64,000 nt of DNA from Sphingomonas sp. Ag1 (GCF_000980895.1 NZ_LAZX01000084.1:40004-104003); one strand, 5' to 3'; positions 54,042 to 62,956 are shown, numbered from the stretch's first letter. Notes: generated by a model not told the origin, from the sequence alone. A program made the numbers and translations.

Positions 54042-54779
54042 ATGACGCTGTTATGGTTGTTGGACGAGGCGTGGGCGACGATCGAGCCGCACTTGCCCAA
54101 GAACCAGCCCCGGCGCCCGGCGCGTGGACGACCGGCGGGTGATCTCCGGCATCCTGTATGTGCTCAAGGTTGGCTGTTGCTGGTGCGACTGCCCGGCCGA
54201 CTACGGCCCGTCGACGACGGTGTACAACCGGTTCAACCGCTGGTCGCACCGGGGCTTCTGGCTGAAGCTGCTGAACGCGCTGGTCGATGCCGACGCGGTA
54301 ACGAGGAGCACCGCGATCGACAGCACCTACGTGAAGGCGCAACGCGCCGCCTTTGGCGCAAAAAGGGGCGGCGGTACAAGCACGCGGTGGCTGGACGACC
54401 AAGGTCCACGCGCTCGCGACGTCGTCGGCCGCCCCTATGCGCTGATGCTCACCGCCGGCATCGTCAGCGACATCAAGGCCGCTCCCGCACTTCTCCAACG
54501 CGCCGGGCGCATGCGCTATCTGCTTGCCGACAAGGGCTACGATGCTAACCAGTTGCGGCGCTCACTGCGAGACGCTGGCCCGTCCAGGTCATCCCTGGCC
54601 GAGGTAACCGCAAGCGGATCACTCGCTACGACAAGGGGCACTACCGCGGTCGCCACCTGGTCGAGAATGCCTTCTGCCGCCTCAGGGACTTCCGTCGGGT
54701 CACCACACGCTACGACAAGCCCGCCGCCAACTTCCTCGCGGGCGTTGCCCCCGCAACGGCTCTCGCCTTCTGGCTGTGA
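54042..54779 (+). pseudogene. IS5-family transposase, frameshifted
   Basis: Pieces in three frames make one IS5-type transposase: TLLWLLDEAWATIEPHLPKN, then VISGILYVLKVGCCWCDCPA and STTVYNRFNRWSHRGFWLKL and STAIDSTYVKAQRAAFG, then after a further shift RMRYLLADKGYDAN and finally RKRITRYDKGHYRGRHLVEN with the catalytic Glu. Frameshifts lie near 54125, 54390 and 54560. A GATCCAC/GTGGATC hairpin precedes the gene. Short similar ends (GGACTCA, TGACTCA) near 53966 and 54785 could be terminal repeats. The element is inactive. Confidence 0.85.
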
Positions 54780-54801
54780 ATGAGTCATCGTGTAATTTGT
54801 G

Positions 54802-54867
54802 GCTGCTTCCCCGGGCCGGCTGAGCGGCGCACCTTCTGGTTGTCGGACCTGAAGGAAGGAAGCAGCC
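54802..54867 (+). promoter_or_regulatory. Inverted repeat masking the IS110 ribosome-binding site
   Basis: GGCTGCTTCC (54802-54811) and GGAAGCAGCC (54858-54867) pair perfectly over a 46-base loop. The right arm contains the GGAAGGAAG ribosome-binding region directly before ATG 54868, so a transcript reading in from outside would hide the start. It may be a guard against expression from neighbouring promoters. Confidence 0.55.
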
Positions 54868-55875
54868 ATGAAGCACTATGCCGGAATCGACTTGTCGATG
54901 GAAACATCGCACGTCTGCATCGTCGACGCCGATGGGCGCAAGATTGCGGCCCAATGCGTGAACAGCACGCCGGAGGCAATTGCGGCGCTGCTGGAGCATC
55001 ACGGACCGGTGGAGCGCGCCGTGATCGAGACTGGCCGGATGACGCCGTGGATCGCGCGGGGCCTGCAAGAGCTGGGTGTCCCTATCGTCTGTATCGATGC
55101 ACGGCAGGCCCATCAGAGCCTGAAGGCGATGAAGGCGAACAAGACCGATCCACATGATGCCGCTGGCTTGGCTCAGCTGGCGCGAACGGGCTTCTTCAAG
55201 GAGGTGCATGTTAAGTCGCCGACTGCGCACGGCGTACGTTCGGTGATCACCGCTCGCTCGCACCTCGTCGAGGCGCGCGTCCGGCTCGACAACACCATCC
55301 GGGGTCTCTGTGCCACTTTCGGGATCAGGCCGGGAGCTGGCCAAGGCGAGCGTTTCCTCGCGCGCGTGCAGGCTGCCGTTGCCATCCCGGGCCTCGGCGA
55401 AGCGATAGCCTCGTTGCTCCGGGCGCGGATCGGGCTGGTTGACGAGATCCGCCGCATGGATCGCGAGCTCAAGGCGATCAGCGCCGCGTCTCCGTCATGC
55501 CAGGCGCTCATGAGCATCCCGGGTGTCGGTGTGCAGACCTCCGCCGCCTTTGCAGCAGCAGTTGATGAGGCAGACCGTTTCAAGCGGTCGCGCACAGCAG
55601 GCGCCTACTTCGGCCTCGTCCCACGTCGGCACCAGTCGGGCGAGCTCGACTGGACGGGCCGGATAACCAAGCAGGGCGACGGAACCGTCCGCAAGCTCCT
55701 CTACGAAGCCGCCAATTCGATCCTGACCCGCACCAAGCAGCCGTTCGCGCTGAAGACCTGGGCGCTCAAGATCGCGAAACGGCGAGGGCTCAAGAAGGCC
55801 CGCGTCGCGCTTGCCCGTCGTCTCGCCGTCATCATGCACGCCATGCTGCGTGACGGCACTTTGTTCGAAGCCTGA
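54868..55875 (+). CDS. IS110-family transposase (DEDD recombinase)
   Basis: A 335-residue transposase. N-terminal RuvC-like DEDD domain: HYAGIDLSMETSHVCIVDAD (first Asp), AVIETGRMTPWIARGL (Glu), IDARQAHQSLKAMKANKTDP and PHDAAGLAQLAR (Asp pair). C-terminal transposase_20 domain with the Ser nucleophile region LMSIPGVGVQTSAAFAAAVD and GAYFGLVPRRHQSGELDWTG. The gene is intact. Members of this family are guided by an RNA made from the element non-coding end. The left untranslated part is short (about 66 bases) and the right long (over 200). Confidence 0.94.
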   Translation: MKHYAGIDLSMETSHVCIVDADGRKIAAQCVNSTPEAIAALLEHHGPVERAVIETGRMTPWIARGLQELGVPIVCIDARQAHQSLKAMKANKTDPHDAAGLAQLARTGFFKEVHVKSPTAHGVRSVITARSHLVEARVRLDNTIRGLCATFGIRPGAGQGERFLARVQAAVAIPGLGEAIASLLRARIGLVDEIRRMDRELKAISAASPSCQALMSIPGVGVQTSAAFAAAVDEADRFKRSRTAGAYFGLVPRRHQSGELDWTGRITKQGDGTVRKLLYEAANSILTRTKQPFALKTWALKIAKRRGLKKARVALARRLAVIMHAMLRDGTLFEA

Positions 55876-56115
55876 GATACGGTAGAACCAGTTCGCCAGC
55901 GGTGACGCTCTCAAGCTGACCCGATGGCGGTGTCCCGAGAGGGAACGCAGGGACGGACGATCTGCGAAGGTTATCAGATGGGCCTTCAAGCCCGCTTCGA
56001 GTCAATGCAACGTCCGGCCTTGTGAGACCCGATACAGCACCACCGACCCCCAGGCCGGCGAGTGCGGACAGATCCTTGAGACCCTCAAGGGACAACCGCC
56101 GAGCGACTGCAAATT
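55876..56115 (+). ncRNA. Candidate guide (bridge/seek) RNA region of the IS110 element
   Basis: About 240 bases without a gene follow the transposase stop. IS110/IS1111 elements carry their target- and donor-pairing guide RNA in the longer non-coding flank; the IS1111 group has it downstream, as here. The sequence holds several short inverted pairs (for example CTCAAGCTGA near 55909 and CCCTCAAGGG near 56080). Ends and loops are not defined; the call is by family analogy. Confidence 0.4.
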
Positions 56116-56149
56116 ACAGATCTGAGCCCTAGCACTATAAGGTCCACAG

Positions 56150-56311
56150 CTAGATGTTTGGTCCCAGTGATTGCTGGTGCGGATTTGAGATAAACCGGCT
56201 GGGGTCATCGGTCCATGCTTTGCAGATGGCTTGGTAAGGTGTGAGGCCCCGGAGCGTCTTTAACCGCCGGGCGAAGTTGTAGGCCGCAACGAAATCGGCG
56301 AGGTTGAGTAG
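56150..56311 (-). pseudogene. IS481-family transposase C-terminal fragment
   Basis: The minus strand reads LADFVAAYNFARRLKTLRGL, TPYQAICKAWTDDPSRFISN, PHQQSLGPNI and stops at 56150-56152. This is the family C-terminus (FxxAYNFaRRLKTLxGLTPYexIcKaW). The upstream part is cut off at a run of eight C (56312-56319), where an IS3 fragment begins. Confidence 0.85.
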
Positions 56312-56338
56312 CCCCCCCCGGGTAGTCCGGTTTCATAG

Positions 56339-56690
56339 TTAGTGCATTGTTGTCTCCGCCGCCATTGCCGGTTGGAGGTGGAGCGAAGCGGAACCGGAGG
56401 CCGGCAATGGCGGTGTCGCCGCTTCCGGGGCGGGTGGCCGGTAGCCGAGGCTGCTGTGGGGACGGACAGTGTTGTAATGACGGCGCCACGCCTCGATCAG
56501 CACCCTGGCCTCGGCGAGGCTGTAGAAGATTTCGCCGTTGAGCAGTTCGTCGCGAAGCGAGCCGTTGAGGCTCTCGTTGTATCCGTTTTCCCATGGCGAG
56601 CCCGGCGCGATGTAGAGCGTCTTTACGCCGACCTGGCCGAGCCATTTCTGGACTGCGGTAGTGATGCTGAACTTGGGCGCCGGCTGTTAG
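56339..56690 (-). pseudogene. IS3-family OrfB C-terminal fragment
   Basis: The minus strand reads [40 protein letters not shown] (catalytic Glu), [20 protein letters not shown] and [20 protein letters not shown], ending at TAA 56339-56341. The N-terminal two-thirds is missing; the frame breaks near 56690. It abuts the IS481 fragment, so one element probably inserted into or recombined with the other. Confidence 0.87.
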
Positions 56691-56817
56691 GAAACCCGAT
56701 TCCCTTGCGTTGGTAGGTGCGGCGTTTACGCGTTAGCGGTGGTGTTGCACTGTCCGATTGGCAGCGAACAGGTTGATCGGGTTCTTTTTTGATTCGGCGT
56801 GGCAAGGGCAAGACAGC

Positions 56818-57939
56818 ATGAGATTTCTGATCGGCACGGCGCATTTTTTCGCGCCCACCTACCGCGATGCAGGAATGCACCGCTTCGCCAAAGCGCTTGC
56901 CGCCAAAGGGCATCATGTCGACTTCGTCACCTTCGGGCAGAGCTGGCTCAAGCAGCGGATCAAGGGCGATACGCGTCGCTACGTCCAGTCGGCAAACTCC
57001 GCGGCTCGGGATAGTGTGAACCCGCCGAACATCCACGCGCACGTTCATCGTGAAGCGTTTCATCCCCTCAGCGGCTCGCCGATCGCGGAGCGGCTGACGC
57101 AGCCACTCGAGCGGCTGTATGGGCGCCGTGTTGACGGTTGGACGCAAGCCGCTGCACGAGCCGCAGAGGTGATCATCCTGGAGTGCGGATACGCCCCGTA
57201 TTTCTTCGATGTGCTCAAGCAGCTCAATCCGCAGGCGCACTTCATCGCCTTTTACAATGATCGGCTCGATCTGGTCGGGTTTCGACGAGAGACGCTGGCG
57301 CTAAACAATCGCGTGCTACCCCGCTTCGACCTTGTACGGACCAATGCGGAGGCGTTGCTCGCCTATTTGCCCGCGGGCGCTAATGGCTGCTACGTGCCTC
57401 AAGGCGTCGACAAGGAGAAGATACGCTTCGACCTGCCCTCCCCTTACGTGGCGGGGACGCGCAACATCGTGTCAGTCGGCAACATGTTGTTCGACGACGC
57501 TGCCGTGCGCGAGATCGCGGCCGCGGCGGCTAAAAAGGGTGCCACCATCCACGTGATCGGCGCGGCCATGACCGACCCGCCCGCTAACGTCATCGTGCAT
57601 GGCGAACTGCCCTTTGAACGGACGCTGCCGTTCATCGTTCACGCCGATGTTGGCCTTGCGCCTTATCGGGCGGTTGAAGGGGCGGACTACCTCGTCCAGT
57701 CCAGCCTCAAGATCCAGCAGTACAGTTACTGCGGGCTGCCAATCCTGCTCGCGCGTCAGCTCGGCATCGATGGCGAAAACTTCGTCCTATACAATCGCGA
57801 CCGCCCCGGTGACGTTGCCAAGGCGGCCGCACTCGCGTTCGCAAAGGGCAAATCGCGCGAGTACGGACGATCTATTCGCGGATGGGACGAAGTTGCCGAC
57901 CTACTGATCGAGGCAATCGCCTCCGCTCCGCGACGCTGA
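56818..57939 (+). CDS. GumK-like glycosyltransferase (GT70-type)
   Basis: About 373 residues from ATG 56818 (AAGGG about ten bases upstream; the frame is open to 56758). The opening RFLIGTAHFFAPTYRDAGMH and FAKALAAKGHHVDFVTFGQS matches GumK-type transferases; xanthan GumK adds glucuronate from UDP-glucuronate to a lipid-linked trisaccharide. The donor domain has NIVSVGNMLFDDAAVREIAA, VHGELPFERTLPFIVHADVG, LAPYRAVEGADYLVQSSLKI (GT-B Glu/Lys region) and YSYCGLPILLAR. It lies upstream of export genes on the same strand. ugd in the window could supply its donor. Confidence 0.85.
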   Translation: MRFLIGTAHFFAPTYRDAGMHRFAKALAAKGHHVDFVTFGQSWLKQRIKGDTRRYVQSANSAARDSVNPPNIHAHVHREAFHPLSGSPIAERLTQPLERLYGRRVDGWTQAAARAAEVIILECGYAPYFFDVLKQLNPQAHFIAFYNDRLDLVGFRRETLALNNRVLPRFDLVRTNAEALLAYLPAGANGCYVPQGVDKEKIRFDLPSPYVAGTRNIVSVGNMLFDDAAVREIAAAAAKKGATIHVIGAAMTDPPANVIVHGELPFERTLPFIVHADVGLAPYRAVEGADYLVQSSLKIQQYSYCGLPILLARQLGIDGENFVLYNRDRPGDVAKAAALAFAKGKSREYGRSIRGWDEVADLLIEAIASAPRR

Positions 57940-58159
57940 CCTGGCCCCAAGTGATCAAGGAGCAGAGAGCCTGTGTAGCCAGGATAGAAGCTGTCGATGT
58001 AGCCATCCGATTCCCGATATCCGTGTAGTGAAGGCGGGTATTTGCAAGGATTGCTGACGGCCCGCCATCCCTCTGATTGCCAGTAATCTCCGATGGTCAT
58101 ATGTAGGTTGGGGGCCTTCCAGTGTGGCAGGCAGCAGCTTGAAGGGGGGAGCTGAAAAA

Positions 58160-59461
58160 ATGTCGTGCGTCACGCTGCATCGTGAGCTTACCCTTTTTGG
58201 TCCGCTTTGCTGGCGGAATGCTGCCCACGTCTTGATCGTGATCGGTTCCGTTTTTGCTGGCTGTGCGGAGGCGCAGACGGTCATTGCTCAGCATTCTGAG
58301 GCAAGTCCGGCAGTTGGCCAAGTCTCACTCAGCGGATCGCCGCTGAGCCAAGCTTCGGCAGACAACCAGCCACGCTTTACGATCGTACCCAGTGTTAGGA
58401 CTGTCTACGATAGTAACGTGCTACGCTCCTTTGACGTAGGCGATGCGGGCGATAATGTGCGCGTTACGCCGGGGATCGATTTCCGTATTCGCCGCGCGTT
58501 CGGGCGTGTAGCTCTGACCGCGGACGGGTCGGCCGGCTATGACTTCAATAGCCGCTATCGTTTTCTAAACCGCAGCCGGATCGACTTTGGCGGCACTGCC
58601 CGCGCGCCAGTCGGTGCGATCTGCTCTGCTGGGCTTGATGTACAATTCCGACAATTCCAGTTTGAATTGGATGACACTCAAGAGACAGTTGGATCTAGTA
58701 CGCGGAACCAGTCTTATTCGTTAACCGGTAGTTGCCCAAGAGCAGCAGGCTTCTCGCCAATCGGTTCGCTATCCTACAGCTCGAACCGAAGCAATGGGTT
58801 AAGTATTTTTGATTCCTACCAGTTTAGAGAGCAAATTGGTGTAAGCTATGCCAAGCCTGGCTTGGGAACGCTTGCATTAGTCGCAACCGCTCAACAGCTT
58901 CGCCGACCAAACATTGCCGATCTGATTGGTTTCGAAGATGGAACAGATATTCGTAGCCTGTTGCTTGGGCTAACCAGGGCGGTATCACCGCGAATTCGGT
59001 TCAATCTCGCAGCCGGCATCACGGAAGCCAATCCCACGCGCGTGGGAGTCGAAAATTTTGTCGGCGCCTCTTACGATGGGAAAGTTGAGTGGTTGATCAC
59101 GCCGCGCTTTGTAGTCAGCGGAACGGCCGCGCGCGCGGTGAGCAGTCAGAATGGCATTGGCGCCACCTACGTGATTCGCGAAGACTATGGCGCCGCTGTG
59201 GATTGGCAAGTTAGCGGTGCGAGCCGCGTCGGCATTGCGGCGCGGCAGACGAAACGCGACTTCCGCGGCGAGGATCTTAACCTAGAGCGGCAGCCGATTG
59301 GCAGCGACGAGGTCACCGCCCTTAGCGCCAACTACAGCTATGCGGCTAGTCGCAGTCTTCGCTTAGGATTTGGGCTGAGTCATCGCTGGCGGGACGCAGA
59401 AAACTCGTTTTATGATTATGAGGCAACGGTGCTGTCGAGTTCGATTGGCACGCAGTTCTGA
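58160..59461 (+). CDS. Outer-membrane beta-barrel protein of the EPS group
   Basis: About 433 residues from ATG 58160, nine bases after GGGGGAG; an in-frame ATG at 58124 lacks this. A signal peptide (AAHVLIVIGSVFAGCAEAQT) is followed by alternating amphipathic strands with aromatic ends throughout (PSVRTVYDSNVLRSFDVG, RVALTADGSAGYDFNSRYRF, YSYAASRSLRLGFGLSHRWR), ending in a C-terminal Phe (SSSIGTQF), the hallmark of BAM-inserted barrels. Proteins of this design sit next to OPX genes in several EPS loci and may form or gate the exit pore. The OPX gene starts 17 bases on. Confidence 0.85.
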   Translation: MSCVTLHRELTLFGPLCWRNAAHVLIVIGSVFAGCAEAQTVIAQHSEASPAVGQVSLSGSPLSQASADNQPRFTIVPSVRTVYDSNVLRSFDVGDAGDNVRVTPGIDFRIRRAFGRVALTADGSAGYDFNSRYRFLNRSRIDFGGTARAPVGAICSAGLDVQFRQFQFELDDTQETVGSSTRNQSYSLTGSCPRAAGFSPIGSLSYSSNRSNGLSIFDSYQFREQIGVSYAKPGLGTLALVATAQQLRRPNIADLIGFEDGTDIRSLLLGLTRAVSPRIRFNLAAGITEANPTRVGVENFVGASYDGKVEWLITPRFVVSGTAARAVSSQNGIGATYVIREDYGAAVDWQVSGASRVGIAARQTKRDFRGEDLNLERQPIGSDEVTALSANYSYAASRSLRLGFGLSHRWRDAENSFYDYEATVLSSSIGTQF

Positions 59462-59478
59462 GTGAGAAGGGATAAGTC

Positions 59479-60288
59479 ATGAGCTTACGCGCTCTTATTG
59501 CCGCCGCTGCGTTGCCGCTCCTGGCGAACGCACCTTTGCAGACCTCGGAGCCTCCCACGGTGCAGGCTAGCCCGATGCAACCGGCTGACGGTTATCTACT
59601 CGGCGTCAACGACGAGGTTGAAGTAACGATCTACGGCTCTGGTCAGAATCAGGTTGTGCGCACCCGGATTAAGGAGGATGGCACCATTACACTGCCTTTC
59701 CTGGGTACGGTCGCCGCGCGCGATCGGACGGCGCGCCAACTCGCAGCGCAGATTACTGAGCAGTTGCGTTCCGGTGGCATCTTCACCAAGCCATCGGTCA
59801 ACGTCGAAATCACTCAGTTCGTCAGCAATTCCATAACCATGTTCGGCCAAGTCGCGACGCCTGGCGTCTACCCGATCGACCGACCGCTGACCGTTGCGAT
59901 GGCCGTTGCGCGCGCCGGGGGCGGTCAAGCGAACGGCGCCGATTACGTGATTTTGCGCCGTCGTGGCGATGACGTCGAGCACCGCATCTCGTTCGATAAG
60001 CTGACTGGCGAGTGGAGCACCGCGACTCCCATCCAGTCGGGCGACATTCTGTTCGTGCCGACCGCGCCGGTGGTGTTCGTATATGGCCAGGTTAATGCTC
60101 CGGGATCGTTCACCATCCGCAGTGGAATGACGCTGCGACAGGTCATCGCCCGTGCGGGCGGCCCAACCTTGGCAGGAACACAGCGGCGCATCTCGATCTA
60201 TCGCGGTGATCAGGAGATCAAGCGTGTCGACCTGAACAGCACAGTCCAGCCGAACGACACGATCTTCGTACACGAACGCTTCCTCTGA
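59479..60288 (+). CDS. Polysaccharide export protein (OPX) without lipobox, two SLBB domains
   Basis: A 269-residue periplasmic protein. The N-terminal signal (SLRALIAAAALPLLANAPLQ) has no Cys, unlike the OPX at 5385. The Poly_export domain (GYLLGVNDEVEVTIYGSGQN, EDGTITLPFLGTVAARDRTA) is followed by SLBB 1 (ITMFGQVATPGVYPIDRPLT, MAVARAGGGQAN) and SLBB 2 (VFVYGQVNAPGSFTIRSGMT, LRQVIARAGGPTLAGTQRRI). Without a lipid anchor it must rely on a partner for the outer membrane, presumably the barrel protein encoded just upstream, giving a split exporter. Confidence 0.93.
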   Translation: MSLRALIAAAALPLLANAPLQTSEPPTVQASPMQPADGYLLGVNDEVEVTIYGSGQNQVVRTRIKEDGTITLPFLGTVAARDRTARQLAAQITEQLRSGGIFTKPSVNVEITQFVSNSITMFGQVATPGVYPIDRPLTVAMAVARAGGGQANGADYVILRRRGDDVEHRISFDKLTGEWSTATPIQSGDILFVPTAPVVFVYGQVNAPGSFTIRSGMTLRQVIARAGGPTLAGTQRRISIYRGDQEIKRVDLNSTVQPNDTIFVHERFL

Positions 60289-60308
60289 TCTTGTAGCGGG
60301 GCAGCGGA

Positions 60309-60360
60309 GCCGATCGTCACCGGCGCCTCGTCTTTCGAGCGAGGCGCTTGGGGATCGGCT
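60309..60360. terminator. Nested hairpin between OPX and GGDEF genes
   Basis: GCGCCTCG (60323-60330) pairs with CGAGGCGC (60340-60347), and outside it AGCCGATC (60309-60316) pairs with GATCGGCT (60353-60360). A strong terminator or attenuator is likely; no T-tract follows, so it may instead be an mRNA stabiliser. Confidence 0.6.
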
Positions 60361-60384
60361 ACGTCTTGAGACGATTTCCATGGG

Positions 60385-61431
60385 GTGGTCTTGTTCCAAT
60401 CCGATGTCGAAGGCGGATCGATCGCGCTGTTCGCCCTCATAGCAATCGCGATTGCCATCGGGGTGCGTGCTTGGATCGACCGATCTCGGCTCGTTGCGCA
60501 TTGGTCGCTGGCGATGATGGTGGCGGCTGCTTATGCCGCCTTGAGCGAAACAGCTGAACACGCGGTGGCGGGTCTGCTATGGATCAGCGCTGGGTTGATC
60601 GGTTTAGGTGGGTTGGCCAAGCCAGCTTCCGGCTCGGATAAGGCCAGAGCGTATGCGATCGGCATTGCATGCCTCGTCGTGTTCGCCCTGCCGATCCTGG
60701 TACCACCTCTTCAGCTCGCCATCGCGCAGACAGGATCGCCAGCTGTCCTTGCTGTCGCGATCAGCTGTTGCATGACAGCAACGCCGCCGCGCTCAATGGG
60801 GTGGCGGATCACTGTGATTGTGGCGACGCTCGTAAGCGTGATCGTCGCCATGCTTCCGCTGCGCGTGACGGGAGGTGAGCAATTTCTCTTACTTGCTGGC
60901 ATATGCCTCCTGGCTGGTGCAGGACAGCAGCGTGTGACGATGCTGCAGCGTCTCGCTCTAACGGATGAGTTGACCGGTCTTGCCAATTTGCGCGCTTTTC
61001 GAGAATCGGGCGCGCGGGCGCTCGCCCAGGTAAAGCGTGCGCGCGAGGCACCCGGTGTTACGCCTTTACTCATCCTCGCCGACTTAGATGGGTTCAAGTT
61101 GATCAACGACCGTGAAGGTCATGAGGCTGGTAACCGGGTCCTCTCCGCCTTTGCAACCATGCTGCGCGATGAGCTTCGCGAAGGCGATCTGGTCGCTCGT
61201 ATCGGCGGTGATGAATTCGGCATGCTCTTGGCTGGCGTGGAGGCGCAGACATCCGCTGGATTGATAGGCCGGCTTACACGGGCAACCACCGCGCTTCGCG
61301 TGCCGGGAGTCGCCTCCCGCTTGACGGCCACGTTTGCGACGGCAGAGCTTTTGGCAGAGGACAAGTCGATCCACGACGTCCTACGGCGCGCTGACATAGA
61401 CTTGTACGCGCGCAAGACAGCGAGAGCCTAG
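60385..61431 (+). CDS. Membrane-bound diguanylate cyclase (GGDEF)
   Basis: About 348 residues. Six or so N-terminal helices (SIALFALIAIAIAIGVRAWI through FLLLAGICLLAGAGQQ) are followed by a linker and the GGDEF domain: LTDELTGLANLRAFRESGAR, LADLDGFKLINDREGHEAGN, and the signature ARIGGDEFGMLLAG (~274). The inhibitory I-site R-x-x-D is present (REGD) five residues before GGDEF, so product feedback is likely. It makes c-di-GMP, and its place beside OPX and barrel genes suggests control of EPS export. GTG 60385 is assumed; TTG 60391 is an alternative. Confidence 0.9.
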   Translation: MVLFQSDVEGGSIALFALIAIAIAIGVRAWIDRSRLVAHWSLAMMVAAAYAALSETAEHAVAGLLWISAGLIGLGGLAKPASGSDKARAYAIGIACLVVFALPILVPPLQLAIAQTGSPAVLAVAISCCMTATPPRSMGWRITVIVATLVSVIVAMLPLRVTGGEQFLLLAGICLLAGAGQQRVTMLQRLALTDELTGLANLRAFRESGARALAQVKRAREAPGVTPLLILADLDGFKLINDREGHEAGNRVLSAFATMLRDELREGDLVARIGGDEFGMLLAGVEAQTSAGLIGRLTRATTALRVPGVASRLTATFATAELLAEDKSIHDVLRRADIDLYARKTARA

Positions 61432-61609
61432 GCGTTTGCTCTCGCGTGGTCAGCAGACCCACTGCCCCGATCCGGTTCTCTGCCATCAATGTGTATCGCT
61501 TGATCTGGGCTGCAGGGCCAGAACTTGAATGAGCCTTGGGAATGTCGTGAGGTCCTCGCGATGATATCCGAAATCGTGGTAAGTCGTCTGCATCAGGAGA
61601 TCATGGCTC

Positions 61610-61924
61610 ATGCCCGATTCGACGATTGCGCTGACCTTCAGGATGGGCTGGCTGAACTGGTCGCTCCCGCTGACGCCGGAGGAAAGTTTTGGGCTCCGTG
61701 GGCGTATCACCAAGCGCGACCCAGCCACGACGAGCGAGTTCCTCAAAACAATAAGGGATTGGCTGCCCTCTGCGGCGGTCAGGCGCGCCTTGAAGAGCTT
61801 GATGATGGAACGCGGCCTCTTGCTGAATTTAGTACCCGGCTTAGAGTTGCCGGCGCAAATGAGAAGGCATTTGACCGGTTTCGACATCACCGCATCCGGC
61901 GCCACGATGTCTCTGCACGAGTAA
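61610..61924 (+). CDS. Hypothetical 104-residue protein
   Basis: ATG 61610 with AGGAG ten bases upstream. The residues PDSTIALTFRMGWLNWSLPL and TPEESFGLRGRITKRDPATT, then FLKTIRDWLPSAAVRRALKS, LMMERGLLLNLVPGLELP and RHLTGFDITASGATMSL alternate short helices and strands. No signal or membrane helix is obvious. The opposite strand is open over the same bases, so the call depends on composition and the ribosome-binding site. Family unknown. Confidence 0.5.
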   Translation: MPDSTIALTFRMGWLNWSLPLTPEESFGLRGRITKRDPATTSEFLKTIRDWLPSAAVRRALKSLMMERGLLLNLVPGLELPAQMRRHLTGFDITASGATMSLHE

Positions 61925-62076
61925 GCCACCCATGTGGTCTGAGCCAGGACTCGGACTACGTGCAGGTGTCCACCGAGCGTCCTGCTGCCGAATGCTCAGC
62001 TCGTGCCGATAAGGGGGTGCGGACACACGTCCATTCTCGATGGCGGTCCCGAAAACCCGTCCGCTGGCCCTCCTTC

Positions 62077-62105
62077 GGTCAAGCTGATAAGGCATCAGCT
62101 TGACC
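62077..62105 (+). promoter_or_regulatory. Perfect 12-bp hairpin just upstream of the GT32 gene
   Basis: GGTCAAGCTGAT and ATCAGCTTGACC form a 12-bp stem around AAGGC, ending 19 bases before the GT32 ATG. There is no T-tract, and the position in the 5' leader suggests an operator or an mRNA structure rather than a terminator. Confidence 0.6.
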
Positions 62106-62124
62106 TTAGCCGAAAGGCACGCTG

Positions 62125-62934
62125 ATGTTCGATTTGCCCACACACTCTATCGGCGAAGATGTTCCGCGACACCTTCATCAGACCTTTCCGACCATGAATG
62201 TTCCAGAAAACTTTGGCAGGCAGATTGCGGCACTTAGAGCACGCAATCCTGACTGGAATTATACTCTCTACGACAATGAGGCGGTCGAAAATTACATCGC
62301 AGCCGCGTACGGTCAGGAAGTGCTCGCTCTTTATCACAAGATTAATCCGGGCTATGGTGCTGCTCGCGCCGATCTATTCCGGTATCTCCTCATGTATCGA
62401 GAAGGCGGTATCTATCTGGACATTAAGAGCGGAGCGGATCGCCCGTTGAACGAGATCGTATCGAACAGCGCAGGGTTCTTGCTGACGCAATGGACTCGTG
62501 GGCTAGGGCGCGAGACTTTTGGCGTGCATCCCGAGCTAGCGCACTGTCCCGGCGGCGAGTATCAGCAGTGGCAGATCACGACGGTGCGGGGGCATCCATT
62601 CCTGCGTGCGGTGATCGAACACGTGTTGAATAACATCGCTCATTACTCTCCTTGGCGGAATGGTACTGGTGGTAATGGAACTTACCGCGTGACCGGTCCC
62701 ATCGCATACACACTTGCCATTCAGCCGTTGCTCTCGTTGTACGACCATAGGATCGCCACGGATGCTGAGGCCGGCTTAATATACAACGCTACGGCATCAT
62801 CTCATAAGCCGTCTTTCTCCGGGCACTATTTGAAGCGCACCGATGCGATCGTGAGCCCGCGCAATTTGACCTCGCGGCTATCAGCGGGAGCATACACTGC
62901 TCTGCAGATTACTCGTCGCGTCCTGCGTGATTAG
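62125..62934 (+). CDS. GT32-type glycosyltransferase
   Basis: A 269-residue GT-A fold transferase of the OCH1/capsular GT32 class. PRHLHQTFPTMNVPENFG and DWNYTLYDNEAVENYIAAAY precede the metal motif YREGGIYLDIKSGADRPL, where the usual DxD reads D-I-K, so metal binding may differ or use the nearby Asp. The C-terminal ITTVRGHPFLRAVIEHVLNN and GTYRVTGPIAYTLA are also family-typical. It would transfer a sugar to an EPS intermediate or lipid. GAAAGG lies about ten bases before ATG 62125. Confidence 0.85.
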   Translation: MFDLPTHSIGEDVPRHLHQTFPTMNVPENFGRQIAALRARNPDWNYTLYDNEAVENYIAAAYGQEVLALYHKINPGYGAARADLFRYLLMYREGGIYLDIKSGADRPLNEIVSNSAGFLLTQWTRGLGRETFGVHPELAHCPGGEYQQWQITTVRGHPFLRAVIEHVLNNIAHYSPWRNGTGGNGTYRVTGPIAYTLAIQPLLSLYDHRIATDAEAGLIYNATASSHKPSFSGHYLKRTDAIVSPRNLTSRLSAGAYTALQITRRVLRD

Positions 62935-62956
62935 AGTATCCGTGATGGTCAAGCGA

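Noticed and set aside
53962..54498. Minus-strand 178-residue frame
   Set aside because: Antisense to the IS5 transposase remnant.
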